A stretch of 64,000 bases of DNA from Cryptomeria japonica (GCF_030272615.1 NC_081411.1:824656397-824720396); one strand, 5' to 3'; shown: positions 1 to 11,960, numbered from the stretch's first letter. Numbers and translations: made by a program. Notes: generated by a model from the sequence alone, not told the origin.

Positions 1-387
1 GAAGGGAGAGAAGTAGCTTATTCCAGTGAGAAGTTGAATGATGCTAGGAGGAGATATTTAGTATATGATCAGGAATTCTATGTCATAGTTCAAGCCTTGA
101 AGAAGTGGAGACATTACTTGTTGCCTAAGGAGTTTGTGTTGTATACAGATCATCAAGCTTTGTAGTATTTGAACAATCAGAGTAAGTTGAATCAGTGACA
201 TATGAGAAGGGTAGAATTTTTGTAGAGTTACACCTTTGTTTTGAAGCATAGAAGTGGGAAATCTAACAAAGTTGTTGATGCATTGAGTAGGAGAAGGAAT
301 TTGTTGACAGAGATGAGAGCGGCAGTATTAGGATTTAAATATTTGAAGACCTTGTATGATGATGACCCAAATTTTGGAGAACCTTAG
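1..387 (+). pseudogene. Ty3/gypsy RNase H remnant (chromodomain element, cut by window edge)
   Basis: Frame 1 reads the end of a gypsy reverse transcriptase/RNase H module. It starts EGREVAYSSEKL, continues with YVIVQALKKWRHYLLPKEF, then the RNase H block YTDHQAL, and ends with VLKHRSGKSNKVVDALSRR. RNase H degrades the RNA strand of the RNA/DNA hybrid during reverse transcription. In-frame stops sit at 163-165 (TAG), 196-198 (TGA), 223-225 (TAG) and 385-387 (TAG). The first three fall where this family normally has Gln, Arg and Gln, so each is explained by one C-to-T change. The rest of pol lies left of the window. The same frame continues into the integrase. Confidence 0.85.
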
Positions 388-1521
388 AAAGTATGTAGAG
401 AACCAGTTATGGAAGATAGGAGTAAGTGATTGAATTATTTCATTCAGAATGAGATGTTATTTAGAGGAGTTCAGTTGTGCATACCTAAGAGTTCTATGAG
501 GGAGAATCTGATTAAGGAGAAACATAGTGGAGGATTAGTTGGACACTTTTGTATTGATAAAATAGTAGCCTTGGTGAGTGAGCAATACTTTTGGCCCCAG
601 ATTCATAAGGATGTTAGGAAATATGTTCAAAGTTGTAGAGTTTGTCAAGTCGCAAAAGGGAGTAGTTAGAATGTGGGATTGTATAAACCTTTGACAATAC
701 CGATAAGACATTGGGAGGATATAAGCATGGATTTCATACTAAAATTACCTAAAACTCAAAGAGGGAATGATTCTATATTTGTGGTGGTGGATAGTTTCTC
801 TAAGATGGCTCATTTCATACCTTGTAGGAAGACCTCAGATGCAGCGCATGTAGCAGACCTATTTTTCAAGGAAGTAGTGAGATTGCTTGTGTTACCTAGG
901 AGCATAGTTTCAGACAGAGACACTAAGTTTGTTGGTTACTTTTGGAGAACACTTTGGAAGAAGATGACAGATTTGAGATTTAGATCTACTTTTCATCCAC
1001 AAACTGATGGACAGACAAAGGTAGTAAACCGGAGTTTGGGAAATATACTAAGATGTTTAGTTGGAGATAAAACTAGAAGTTTGCATTTAATTTTAGCACA
1101 AGCCAAGTTTGCCTACAATAATTTAGTGAAGAGTACCAAAAAAGCACCTTTTGAGATAGTTACCAGAGTGCATCCTATAGGTATATAAGATTTAAGGGAT
1201 ATTAGCAGTGAAGACCGAAGAAGTTCAAAACCAGAAGACTTTGCAGATCACATGGCAGCCTTGCATATTCAGGTTAAGTAGCATTTGGAGGACATGAACA
1301 TAAAGTATAAGGAGAAAACAAATGAGAAGATGAGACATAAGGAATTTGAAGTTGGTGATGAAGTGATGGTGTATCTGAGAAAAGAAAGATTCTCGATTGG
1401 AACCTATAACAAATTGAAGATAAAGAAGTTTAGACCCTGTAAGATCTTGAGGAAATTCAGTTCTAGAAATACATATGAAGTGGAGTTACCGGGTGACTTG
1501 AACATATCACCTATATTATAG
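388..1521 (+). pseudogene. Ty3/gypsy integrase remnant
   Basis: This continues the frame of the RNase H. The HHCC zinc-binding domain is at about 430-669 (HSGGLVGHF, then CRVCQVAK). The catalytic core is at 673-1188, with the first Asp in [12 protein letters not shown] and the second in SDRDTKF. The usual catalytic Glu in the QTDGQTE motif is Lys here (QTDGQTK, about 1003-1023). A GPY/F-like C-terminal part follows at 1285-1521 (FEVGDEVMVYLRKERF). Stops at 427-429, 667-669, 1186-1188 and near 1279 break it without frameshift. The protein would join element cDNA to host DNA. With the Glu lost and several stops it cannot do so. Confidence 0.88.
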
Positions 1522-1766
1522 ACCTACATCAGTATCATGAACCAGAATTCAGTGAAGATGGTTTTACAGACTTGGAGAAATAGTTGCCCCGGAAGAAACT
1601 AGATCAGATTGAGGACAATTTGGATAGTAGAATTGGACGTAGTACCCAACGCAGTCAGTATAAGGAGTACCTAGTGAAATGGAAAGGCAGACCAGTGGAA
1701 GATTCATCTTGGATTTCTTAGACAGAGGTAGATCATCTTGGTTTTCCTCTGATTCCACCAAAGTGA
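1522..1766 (+). pseudogene. Chromodomain tail of the gypsy integrase
   Basis: After a frameshift near 1517 a new frame reads DLHQYHEPEFSEDGFTDLEK, a stop, and then a chromodomain-like core: QYKEYLVKWKGRPVEDSSW. The end is LGFPLIPPK and TGA at 1764-1766. Chromodomains at the C-terminus of integrase mark the chromovirus branch (Tekay/Del-like, CRM, Reina, Galadriel), where they steer insertion to particular chromatin. A stop lies within the domain after SSWIS. The arrangement resembles Tekay/Del elements, but I cannot fix the clade without the RT. Confidence 0.75.
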
Positions 1767-2585
1767 GAGACTCACTTTTTCAACAACCCTGGATGCCCTG
1801 ATGCAGGAGCATCCCTGGTTCATGGCAATCTTGCATCAACCGAAAACATTTTCCTTTTGTTTTTCTTTCTATTTGTAGTTTCAGTATTTCTTTCTGTGTG
1901 TACTGGTTTTGGTTCACCAGACCTAGTGGAGTTGGATTCTACTTGAAGACTTGACCAGCTTTCTTATTTCGAGACCGTGTCACATTTGGATCTTTTTCTG
2001 GAAAGTTATCGCTATCAGTTTCCATGATAGTTTCCTATTATCGGTTGATAGTTCTTTGTTACCGGTTACCTAGACCTATTTGGTGATCTACCGGAACCCC
2101 TTCCAAAGCTTGTGGAACCTTGGGCATTGATTCCAATGTTCCTTGGCATGTGGTTGACCTTTTCTCGTGATCTAAACTTCATCTTTTGGATTTTGCGAAG
2201 GAATCTCTTGGTAGAGGCTGACCTTGTTGGTTTTACACATTAGGTCTTGTTCTTCGGGTTTTGATCCCTTTTTGGGCTGACCGGATCATATATATCATTG
2301 TAATTATGCATTAGAATGTAGAATAAAGTAGTTAGACAAAGCGTAGAAGATAGATCTAAGGATTTAAGGTCCTAGATGTAACCTATTATGCATGTTCTAG
2401 CAAGCCTGTGTGTTGGTTTATATAACCTGGTTGATTATCGATTGAATGTATTCATATTTCATGTTATAATTCAAGTTGTTCTACATTGCCTCCATCATAT
2501 CCTTGTGTTTCTGTTGTGTTTACTCTTGCTGACTGGTTTGAACTGATCTCTTTGAGGTTCCTCCTTACCGGTGACTACACCAACA
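1767..2585 (+). mobile_element. Probable 3' UTR and LTR of the chromodomain gypsy element
   Basis: No coding sequence is visible. The position, directly after the chromodomain stop, is where the polypurine tract and 3' LTR of such elements lie. A plausible LTR starts with TGATGCAGGAGC at 1799 and ends with CACCAACA near 2585. The 5' partner is outside the window, so the borders are guesses from TG/CA ends only. Confidence 0.4.
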
Positions 2586-3052
2586 ATACATCCTTTCAAG
2601 ATTAATCCAATGATTTGCACATGCTAATACATTCTCCAAAGTTGTTCACAAATGTTACATGTAGATATAGCAATTAGTCAGCCTTAGAACATCTTCCAAT
2701 ACAAAATACTCCATGTGGATGTTGATATATGGTGATTGAGTTTTGTCATTTTTTGTTGAAAAACTAAAATTGAAAAAAAAAACCCTAAAAATAACCGACT
2801 TTGAGCGTTGCCCTAAAAATTGGTTGTTATGAACAGCTAGAATATAAAACGGCATTGCAATGGTGTTGTATTGGTTTATTGGATAATAAGAAAAGATTCG
2901 ACGATTGTGTTCTATGGATGTACCCCATCTTGGGTGAACCACATTAAATCTATGTTTTATCTATGTTATATATTTGTTTTCATCTTTTGTGTTTGTATCT
3001 AGGTATTATTATTAATTTGTATTTGCTTTGGATCTTCCTAAACCCTAAAAAT
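2586..3052 (+). mobile_element. Ty1/copia 5' LTR (3' part)
   Basis: The stretch ends just before a primer-binding site and a copia Gag start, so it should be the R/U5 part of a 5' LTR. It has a familiar copia feel: GGATGTACCCCATCTTGGG and then CCACATTAAATC, followed by T-rich DNA. The 5' border is not resolved and may lie anywhere after the preceding gypsy LTR. Confidence 0.5.
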
Positions 3053-3065
3053 TGGTATTAGAGTC
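3053..3065 (+). other. Primer-binding site (initiator-Met tRNA type)
   Basis: TGGTATTAGAGTC differs at two positions from TGGTATCAGAGC followed by a pyrimidine, the copia primer site complementary to the 3' end of initiator-Met tRNA. It lies about 50 bases before the Gag start codon. Confidence 0.65.
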
Positions 3066-3112
3066 ATGTGTTTCTATAAATTGGCAAGGACTTTTAGATT
3101 TGAGTGGGAGCA

Positions 3113-3690
3113 ATGGAAGAAACCAAATTCAAGGTCAAGAAGTTCAACGGTCATAATTATCAGTTATGGAAAATGCAGATGGAGGATTACCTGTGTCAAA
3201 AGTATCTATGGTGGCCACTGGAAGGAAAGTCAAAGAAATTGACCGTGATGTCAAATGAAGATTGGGATATTCTAGACAGAAAAACAATGGGAACCATTTG
3301 GTTGTGCCTTGTGCTATTTGTAGCATTCAATATATCAAAAGAAACAATGACTTTAGATCTAATGGTGGTACTGGCTAAATTGTATGAGAAACTGTTGGCT
3401 TTGAATAAGGTATTTCTTATGAAGTGTTTGTTTAATATGAAAATGAGTGAGGGAGGATCTGTAGCAGATCATTTAAATGAATTTAATACAGTTACCAGCC
3501 AATTGACTTCTGTAAAAGTAAATTGATGAAGAGCGTAGAGCTCTCTTAATTTTATGTTCTTTGTGAGAAAGTTGTAATAGCCTAGTTATGGATGTAAGTA
3601 ACTCTAAATCTAGTTCAAATACTTTGAAATTTGATGTTGTTGTTGGTTTTATCCTAAGTGAGGCAATGCGACATGTTGAGCATTGATTTT
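3113..3690 (+). pseudogene. Ty1/copia Gag remnant (UBN2/DUF4219-like)
   Basis: ATG at 3113 opens a Gag start of the copia type: FNGHNYQLWKMQMEDYL at residues about 8-24, then the helical capsid region through VADHLNEFNTVTSQL. Gag packages the element RNA into virus-like particles. The reading frame stops at 3524-3526, but a neighbouring frame continues with DEERRALLILCSL and then VMDVSNSKSSSNTLKF up to about 3690, so a frameshift and stops break the protein. No zinc knuckle, protease or pol follows. The element is cut off here, and the repeat X begins about 200 bases later. Confidence 0.82.
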
Positions 3691-3892
3691 AAATCAATAG
3701 AACTATGTGGTTTCAATTGAAGCTACAGAAGTTTTCTTAAAGAAAAATATGAAATCAACCATGCCCTTAAGAATTTTGATAGAACCCTTGGAATTTTCAT
3801 TGACATCAGATTTCAAAAATTATCGCTCAAACCAAAGCCATCAGGTATACATACTAACCATTTACTGAAATATCTAGTTTGACCAAAATGGT

Positions 3893-6187
3893 AAATCTAT
3901 TGTATCGAAGAAACCCATCATTATTTCATCGACAAGTGACTTATCGAATGGACTTGAGCCTCAATGATTTCCAAAAGTGGCTCATCAAGAATATTATTTT
4001 CACTGATAGATGGTATGTCGAGGAAACCATGGGAAGATCTCATCGACAAGACTTTTCAAGGAAAATAGCATGTCGAAGAATCACAAAAGATGTTGACCGA
4101 AGATGGTTTTCTCACCAAAGAATAAGACATCGATGAAACACGACAGATTACCATCGAAGACTTGTTATCGGCCATACATAAAGAGTCAAAGGAGAGTATT
4201 TTTCTTTTACCAAAAGGGGAGATTTCATCGACGCCAGTGCAGATATAACACATGAGATAAATCCTTTTGATGAAAGTGAAGAGGTCGATGAAGTCATAAA
4301 TCTCCTTGATGATGATGGTAGTTTTATCGAAACTAAGGAGACATCGATGAAACTTTAAATTTCAAGGGAAGATAAAGTTATGCTACCGAAGTACATAATT
4401 CCATCGAAAAAGGGTACGACCATAAAACTAATGAGCATCGATGGCTAATATGAAGTGCTGCTAGACGAATGATTCCTTTCTACCACGAGGATCAATACAA
4501 GTCTTAATAAAGTCACTTCATCATGGATTCAAATAAATGCCTCTATGATTGTTGTGCAACTAGTAATGGTTACCAATAAAATCACCATGAATACTTGATA
4601 AATTGGCAAAAAGGGAAACACTTCTGAGCAACACTTAAAAATTTTATAGTGAGTTCTCGTGAACCGAAAAGTTTTGAGATCAAGTTCTCAAGTGGTTTAC
4701 CCTGAATTCAAGTAAGTCTTTCACTCTCAAAGCTCTGTAGTGATAATGGAGGGGTCATCTTCTAAAAAGAATAGGGCTAGGAAAGTTAAAGAGACCTAGC
4801 CCATGGAAGACAAACCTAAGAGGCGGAAAAGGAAGGGCACTCTTTGGCCCAGGACCTAATTGACCAATGCCCTGCATCAAGCCTTAGGTCTAAGAAAGTT
4901 AAAATGGATGAGGAAGGTCTGGAGGATATATTTGAAGGCCTAGGAGATACATGGACAGAGATAAAGGGTCATAAATTGTTTATTTTTGGGTATATATGAA
5001 GGAGTGCAGCCGAGCCTGTGAATAACTTGTGGAGGCTAAATTTGGGGAAATTGGTAGTGGCTAATGTTTTTGTGAATGTTGAACTTATGAAATCCCTAGC
5101 CAAAAATTATGAACCCAAGACCAGGACAATATGTGATTATATGGGGAGACCAGTATTGTCAATTACCAAGGAAATTATTGACACTGTGTTTGATTTAGAT
5201 TAGGGATTCGAAGAGAAAATTGATACAAATAAATTGACACAAGAGTACTTCAACCTAGAGGAAGTCTATAAGAGGTGGAGACTCCTTATCCATAGACCCA
5301 GGGTTGCAGGATCGATAGTGCCATTTGATAAAGATAACAAAGCTCCATATGATGTCAATTTGTTTCATCCCTATTTCAAGTATACATATTACTATGTTGC
5401 TCAGGTTTTGGGAAAAGAGGCTCATCCCTTGATGGATATCATGGCTATGGTAATCTGTGCAGATTTGCAATCTAAAGATCCCCAGTTATTTGATTTTTTT
5501 ACCTATCTTGTTGATGCCATCAATCATGGACTAGAGAAATTGAAAGGAGATGTGATTAATGTACATTTCAACTATTATTTTGTTCTTATGCATATGCTAT
5601 TGTATGTCGGTCAAGACAAAGGGCTATGGCCAAATGAGTTGTGCATTAGGGCATATGATAAAGTTGGGGTAAGGAAGCCTATGAAGCTATGGGTATCTTC
5701 ATGGGACCAAAGATACAGAAACAGCTAATACTAGCACTTTGAGGAATATTTTGTTAAGACATTAAATAGATTATTGGGATACCTATGTGATCATGCTTTG
5801 TGTCTTGAAATTCAGATATTCTTGAGGTCGAAGGATTAAGGTAAAGATATGGAAATTGAGCACAACTGGAGATATTTTTTATTGTTTTTAGGATTGCACT
5901 CAGATAAGAGTGTATGGATTTGAGGGAAAACCATATATATTGCCTATCACTATGCCTAACAGAGTGGCACGCCTAGAGATTGTCAAGCAGTTGTCAATAG
6001 TAAGTTCTCAACACTTAAATGATCATGGAAAACAATCCATCATGCTTGGATTACTTGTATTTTCAGACTTTATTGTCAAAATTTCAAATAGTTACAGTCT
6101 ACTACAGAATTAATTGGATTACTACAAGATTGTAGAAGGAGACCCTAGGCCATACTTTGATCTAGAAGGATACATAGGGGTAGCAAG
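3893..6187 (+). repeat. Repeat X, copy 1, left part (X1)
   Basis: From about 3893 this stretch matches, base for base with scattered changes, the pieces 25028-25452 and 32994-34191. Together they define a long dispersed repeat that I call X. The first 850 bases (3893-4745) hold no clear gene. They are dense in TCGA/ATCG words and include a short acidic reading frame at about 4244-4360 (DITHEINPFDESEEVDEVIN, then a run of Asp). A purine-rich CCAAAAGGGGAGAT near 4210 resembles a polypurine tract. The long X ORF starts at 4746. The copy is interrupted at 6187 by element A with a five-base target duplication GCAAG (6183-6187). Confidence 0.8.
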
Positions 6188-6945
6188 GTTTGGCATTGCA
6201 CACTCCAATAAGAATTGTAGATGATTGAAGGTATTTTCATTGATGGCAAACTTGCAATCCTATGGCACCACCAGGCACTGGCACCGCCAAACTCTACACG
6301 TGCAGATAGTTCACCGGTACCCCAGTTGACAGGATTTTGATTATTGTATTTTGTATTTAATTGTAATATCTTTTTGTAAGCCAACAAGGCATATTGTAAT
6401 AAGACTCATATAATTATGAGATTTTATAGATCATTTTAGATGTGAACATGGGAAGATTATTGCAAAAGTAATGTGTGAATATTAAGGCATATTTTGGAGT
6501 AAGGTTTATGGTTGTTGTATGAGCTTAAACCGGTACTGAACCTAGCATAGAAGATGTTGAACTAAAGTAGTACATTATATTGGATTTGCATAATCCATTT
6601 TGTAAGTCGGTGAGACATCCTTTTGTAATTGAGCAATGAGCATTAGGCAGTTGGCCTTCTGGCATGTGCACACCCCTTTTGTAAGTAATATCCATTCATT
6701 GGCTAGTGAGTAAATATTGTGGGTCAAAAATCCGACCGAGGTTTTTCCCACACCAAGTTTTCTCATTAAAAATCTTGTGTTATGGTGTGCTTTCTATGTT
6801 GTGTTTATTGTTCATATTTGCTGCATTAATTCTTGCTTAATAGTACACTATTTTGGAATGCAATTTATTTAATAAGGATAGAAAATCTATTTACCAATTA
6901 GATACTGATTCACCCCCCCTCTCAGTATCTTTGGGAATCCTAACA
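6188..6945 (+). repeat. 5' LTR of element A
   Basis: It matches 12137-12880. The first two bases are GT where the 3' copy has TG (TGTTGGCATTG), and it ends AATCCTAACA. The terminal hairpin (6901-6929) has a run of seven C in the loop. Confidence 0.9.
6901..6929 (+). promoter_or_regulatory. Conserved C-loop hairpin near the LTR 3' end (element A)
   Basis: GATACTGA (6901-6908) pairs perfectly with TCAGTATC (6922-6929) around a loop containing seven C. The same stem-loop, with other bases in the stem, occurs at the matching place in the LTRs of B, C, D and G. It would lie in U5 just before the primer-binding site. The role is unknown to me. Confidence 0.6.
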
Positions 6946-6947
6946 AT

Positions 6948-6959
6948 TGGTATCAGAGC
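6948..6959 (+). other. Primer-binding site of element A
   Basis: TGGTATCAGAGC is the exact copia-type site complementary to initiator-Met tRNA. It starts two bases after the 5' LTR. Confidence 0.88.
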
Positions 6960-7016
6960 TTGGTCCTCTATTTTTAAAAGCCTAACAGCTTGAGGAAGAT
7001 TCTAACACCGATACAG

Positions 7017-8123
7017 ATGGATAACTTAAGAAAGCGATTAGAAGGAGCTCTTGCGGATTATGATGTAGAAAAGTTGAAGAATATCAAACTTGAAGATGAT
7101 CTGAAGGCTACACAGGAAATCATTCAAGGACTTCAGGAGAATCTTACTATTACTAGAAACAAAAGAAGAGAACTTCATGAGAAGATACAGAATGATGATG
7201 ATGAAAAGGAAACTCTTAATGATCTTGTAAGCAAGATGAAGCAAGAAAACATGACCTTGAGGAATGAGATGCAAGATATGACTATGAGATTTTGTAAAGA
7301 CACTGAAGACAGAAAAAACAATGAAGATGACCTGGCTAGGAGACTCAATGATGCTAGAAATGAAAATCTAAGACTTAGTCATGAAAATGATATGTTAAAG
7401 ATAGATCTGATTCACTTAGAACATGATAAAACTGAACTCATGAGATAGAAGGATTTCTTGGAAAATGAGTTGGCTACTGCAAATAAACACAAAGAGAAAT
7501 TCAAGAAAAGTTTAGAAGAACTTGATGACATGCTGAAAAATCAAAAACCTAATGGAGATACTAATGGACTTGGCTTTGAAGTTGGTGAAAGCTTCGGTAC
7601 TGCAAACAATCATGATCACAGTAAATCGGTAAGACAACCTGATGCCTACAAATTTAATGGGAAATGCTTTAACTATAACAAGTATGGTCATAGAGAAAAT
7701 CAGTGTAGATCTAGAAACTATCATAACACTAATGCACCCACCGGTCAATGTTCAAAATGCAACAAAATTGGTCATAATTTAGAAAACTGCAGAATGAACG
7801 TAAGATGTTATGTTTGTGGAAGATTTGGACACTTATCTAATCAATGCAGAACACAAACTGGCATAGGATATGGAAAGGCTATTCAGAAAAATAATGTGAC
7901 TTGTTATGCTTGTAACAAGATTCGACATATTGCAAGATTTTATAGAAGTAAGGAATCACCGACAAATAATAAAGGACCAAGTTTGAAAGGTAAAGAGAAG
8001 GTTGAAGAGGTAAAGAATTTTTTTTCAAAACAATGGATTAGAAAGAGAGACGATAATGTTGATGAGACTTCCTTCATTAGTAGAACAAAGTATCACTACA
8101 CCGGCAGGAGATTCTTCATCTAA
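7017..8123 (+). pseudogene. Gag-like coiled-coil protein with four zinc knuckles (element A)
   Basis: The ATG at 7017 is chosen because element D has the matching start (MENLMKQLE). The first 150 residues or so are charged heptad-rich sequence, predicted coiled coil, with no UBN2 capsid domain. A DTNGLGF motif follows (about 7558), then four knuckles: CFNYNKYGHRENQC, CSKCNKIGHNLENC, CYVCGRFGHLSNQC and CYACNKIRHIARFY. Knuckle 1 has Tyr for its second Cys, and knuckle 4 has Tyr for its last Cys and Arg for the Gly. Knuckles of this type bind RNA in Gag. There is one in-frame TAG (7446-7448) and no frameshift over 369 codons. Its likely role is RNA packaging, but without a capsid it would need a partner Gag. 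Confidence 0.75.
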
Positions 8124-8429
8124 CTGAAAAGAAACCTTTTGGGGGCATGGCAACTAATTGAAAATCATGCTAGTTTACCCTCGGTTGATGGTAAGAAGAT
8201 AAATTGCTTCTTTACCGACAGATGAGTTAAGTTTCACTTAACCGATGAGCATTTATTGTGGTAGTTGAAGGAAAAGACATTATAAAGCAAGTGTTTTTCA
8301 CTCTTTTTCACTCACCGAGTATTCAAATTTCCTAAGAACGCAAAAAACCTGAGCGAAGGCATCCATAGCGAGAAGTGAAGCAAAATATTTCAAGCATCCA
8401 AACCTAAAGATAGATTAAGGTATTTATTA
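8124..8429 (+). other. Spacer between the two ORFs of element A
   Basis: I see no coding pattern in these 306 bases. They hold several ACCGA/ACCGG words, a T-rich run and the leader of ORF2. Confidence 0.5.
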
Positions 8430-11400
8430 ATGGCTTCCTCCTCTGCTCCTGAATTCATTGCAAACCCTATTGTTATTGAAGTGGTTAAATGTCCTAGGCT
8501 CGTATTCAAGATAATACCTGAAGTAGCAAAGCAAGATGATACCCTAGGTGCATTCTCTAATATCCCTAAAGGAGTTGCATATGCAGAAGACCCTAGGATA
8601 TACATGCATTGTCATATTGAGGAACTCGGTGCTGATGAAATCATGAATATGTATAAGACTATCATTTGTGATGAGAATGGTGTTGTGAAACTAGAACATA
8701 AGATCATAGAAACCCTAGGTTTTGTGGAAATACTTGATATTCTGGATTTCCCTAAGGAAGTTGTGAGGATTGTACTTAGTAGAGTTCATGGAGAATTATT
8801 TTGGCTTGATTCTATCCATAAGATCACTAGAGAAGCAGTAAAGGCAGTGACTGACTTACCTTTCACCGGTAGCAGGCCTGACAAATCTAAGAAAGTTTCA
8901 AATAATATTATGATGACATTAACTGGTGCAACCCATGACAGCAGATTCTTGAGAGTCAATCATGTGAAAGACATAAATGTCAAATTCATTAGCATGATAC
9001 TAGGATACAAAACTACACATGCTAATAGAATGAACTCAGTTTCTATTTTATGTATCAAGAGTGCTTATGATATTGTGAATAGTAATGCTAAGATAGATAT
9101 ATGTGAATGGTGGAAGGATGAATTGATTGACAACTTGAAGAAAATTAAAGGTGATAAGAAAGGTACTTTTAGATTTGGTAATCTACTTGTGTGCCTAATG
9201 CTATATATTACAAAGGAATTTCCCTATATAGGCAGGAAAGAAAATGGTTTTGACATACTGGTAGGTAAATAACTATTGTATATCTTTACCGACATGGGCA
9301 CTAATAGGGAAAACAATATAATTGAATATTTCCAAGCATTTAAGGCTAGAATGAAAACTAGGGAAAGGCTACCTCAGAACATTGTTGATAAATATAAGAA
9401 AGAAATTTGTTTTGTTATCAAGAAAGATGAAATCTGGATGGAGGCAGTGGTTCCTAAAACTATTTGGGTGACAGAAATGGGTTATGAGGCTGATGTAAAC
9501 ATAATTGAGATATATGCCAAAGCCCTACTTGAAGCCCCTAGAGAACCTGAAGAGAAAATATTTGGTAGTGTTGAAACCATTGAAAGCAAAGTACAAACAC
9601 TTAAATGAAGGAAGAAAAGAGAGAAATATATCAGGAAAGAAACTAAGTAGGTGAAAGAGATCAAGGAAAATGTATTGAATATCATTGGTATTAAGGAAAG
9701 TGACTTGGAAGGGTTACAACCAGAAGCTCACCTCTCATCGGTTGGAACTTCATCTGACAGTGAAATACCAGCTGAGTTTAAGAGAGTAGAAAGGAAAAGA
9801 AAACCTTCACCGGAACCCTCTCCTGCACCAAAGAAAACAAGAAAGAAACAACAGGCAGTAAGGCCTCCAGCAAAGAAAATGACACCAAGGAAGAAGAAGG
9901 AAAAATAGGTTATTCCTCCCTTAGACAATCTTCTGAATGAAATAACGGATGATGGAAACTTGTCTAATGTCAGTAAACTGTATGATACTTTTACAAATGA
10001 GGAAAAGGAAATCATAGAAAATAGTATCATTCTACACCTAGATATCTATAAGAAATTTTTGATAGAGGTTGTAGATGATCTGCCCAGTGACTTGTATAGA
10101 CAACTTGATGCCAAGAAGCTAGCTATTATGGAATTGGATAAGAAAATAAAAGTTGAAAAGCTACTTGATGTACACCCTATTAAATTAGTAGAAGAAATTG
10201 ATGAGTTAATGAGTGAAGCAAACAGGATAGTATTTTCCAGTGGTCACTAGCATGTATCTTTAATGGCAGGAAAAGTTAATGAAATCATTGAAGAGACAAC
10301 AGATAAATGGGATATCTTCTTTGTAGAGAAAGAGAAGCAAGAAGAACTCAATAGACCCAAAACTTTCAAGGTATATCAAAAGGATAAGGACAAAGGTAAA
10401 GGAAAGGTAGGTGGAATACCTAACATAAAAGTAATAGACAATTTGCGACCACCTCCTTCTATTACTCCACCAGTTGAAAATGTTGACACACGAGCAACTA
10501 AGGATATGGAGACTACACATAAGGATACAAATCCTGATTCTGAAGTTTTATATATAATGAATATTGATACACAAGATGTCAATATTGTGATTGATAAGGA
10601 AACCACTGGTGAGAAGAAAGATGTGGCTACTGAGACACCATTTGACAATATTGCAGTTGAAACACTAGTTGATAATGTTGAGATTGGGGTTGAGACACAA
10701 CTTGAGCAAACTGAATAATCAGTTGATCCCCTGGTTACTGGAATGGATACTTACAATACCATTAATAACATTGAAAAACCTACAGAGTTAGAGCAACCAC
10801 CTGATAAAATAGAGAAACTAGTTGAGATACCGGCAGTGGACAATACAGAGGTGGATACTGAGAAACCGACAGTGAATACCACTGAGACATCATCAAAAAA
10901 ACCGGCAGTAGAGAGCACAGTGAAACCCACTGAGGTACAGATTGAGAAACAGGAAGAGAAAAAGGTTGAGTCACATGTTCATGTGGAGATAGTGCCACCA
11001 AAAATAGCTTAGAAGCCTAAACCTTTGCTGATAGAAATGTAGACACAAACTGACCTACCATAGGTCAATACAAGCAAAGTGGTTACTCACACTAGCGGAA
11101 TGCAGATTGTTAAGGTAGTTGGACAATAATCTGGTTCTTCCATGATAGAATTCATACCAAATAATGTAACAAAGGTATTCTTAGATTCAATTAAGAAAAT
11201 CACAGAGTGTAATGTACTAGCGTATAAGGCTATTGATGATACCATTCCTATTCTAAAAGTGATTGCACCCAAGTGCAATGTGGAAAATAAAGATTCTTTA
11301 AGTCGATTAGACACATTGTCTAAGTATATCACTGGTAACATATTGACACTTGACTAGATAAATAAGGAGACAATTAGAGAGAAAATGAATAAGGAAAAAG

Positions 11401-11936
11401 AGAAATTCTTTGATGAGACAATAAAGAAGTGCATGGTACACACTGACACCCTTCTACCGACACTAAGCAAAATAATAATGGAGTTTAAGGAATAGTATAG
11501 AGACAGATGCAAGACTAATATTTTGATAGTGGATATAGACAAGAAGATCAGTAATGTGCAGAAAGAAATAAATGATATAGCTGACAACATCATTGGTTCA
11601 CCTGAACCAATATCAGTTATAGAGCAGAAGATAGCTGAATTTGAGGAAAAACTTGAGAAATTGGAGAAAGAAAAGGAAAAAATAAAATACAAGGAAAAAT
11701 ATCTAAAATGTAGACTTGGTCCCAAATTGGATTAGCTCATCTCTTTGAGGAAAGAGATATCAAAGGAACTTGTTCAAGGACTAAAGACACCGGAAGAGAA
11801 AATGCATCACCTCACTGGTACCATTCAAAGAACAGAGGCAACATTGAAGGACAGTGACGGGTTCACTGAGAGCTTGAATTTTGTATTAGCAGACCTTTTT
11901 CAGATTGTAACCAACTGGTTATAGGGTTCTAGCTGA
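8430..11936 (+). pseudogene. ORF2 of element A: unrecognised 1,168-codon protein
   Basis: I do not recognise this protein. One frame runs from ATG 8430 to TGA 11934-11936 without an indel. It is cut by about 14 single nonsense codons (first at 9270-9272, then 9606, 9648, 9906, 10248, 10716, 11010 and others), many of them TAA/TAG where D reads CAA/CAG or another sense codon. Residues 1-290 look globular: SIHKITREAVKAVTDLPF, TLTGATHDSRFLRVNHV, FISMILGYKTTHANRMNSVS and GTFRFGNLLVCLMLY. Residues 290-400 hold KKEICFVIKKDEIWMEAV. A Lys-rich stretch (about 450-490, PAPKKTRKKQQA, PRKKKEK) suggests nucleic-acid binding or nuclear targeting. Then come an acidic Thr/Glu-rich part (650-870) and a coiled coil to the end (FVLADLFQIVTN). 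D and B carry homologues, and X a distant one. Confidence 0.72.
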
Positions 11937-11960
11937 TAACTACACTCAGTTGACATTTTG

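Noticed and set aside
2655-2942. Minus-strand ORF of 95 residues
   Set aside because: It lies in the copia LTR next to the primer site and has low-complexity Phe runs. No support as a gene.
4056-4253. Minus-strand ORF shared by X1 and X2 (also 25190-25387)
   Set aside because: It is shared because the repeat is shared. The changes between copies do not look protein-conserving, and no motif is seen.
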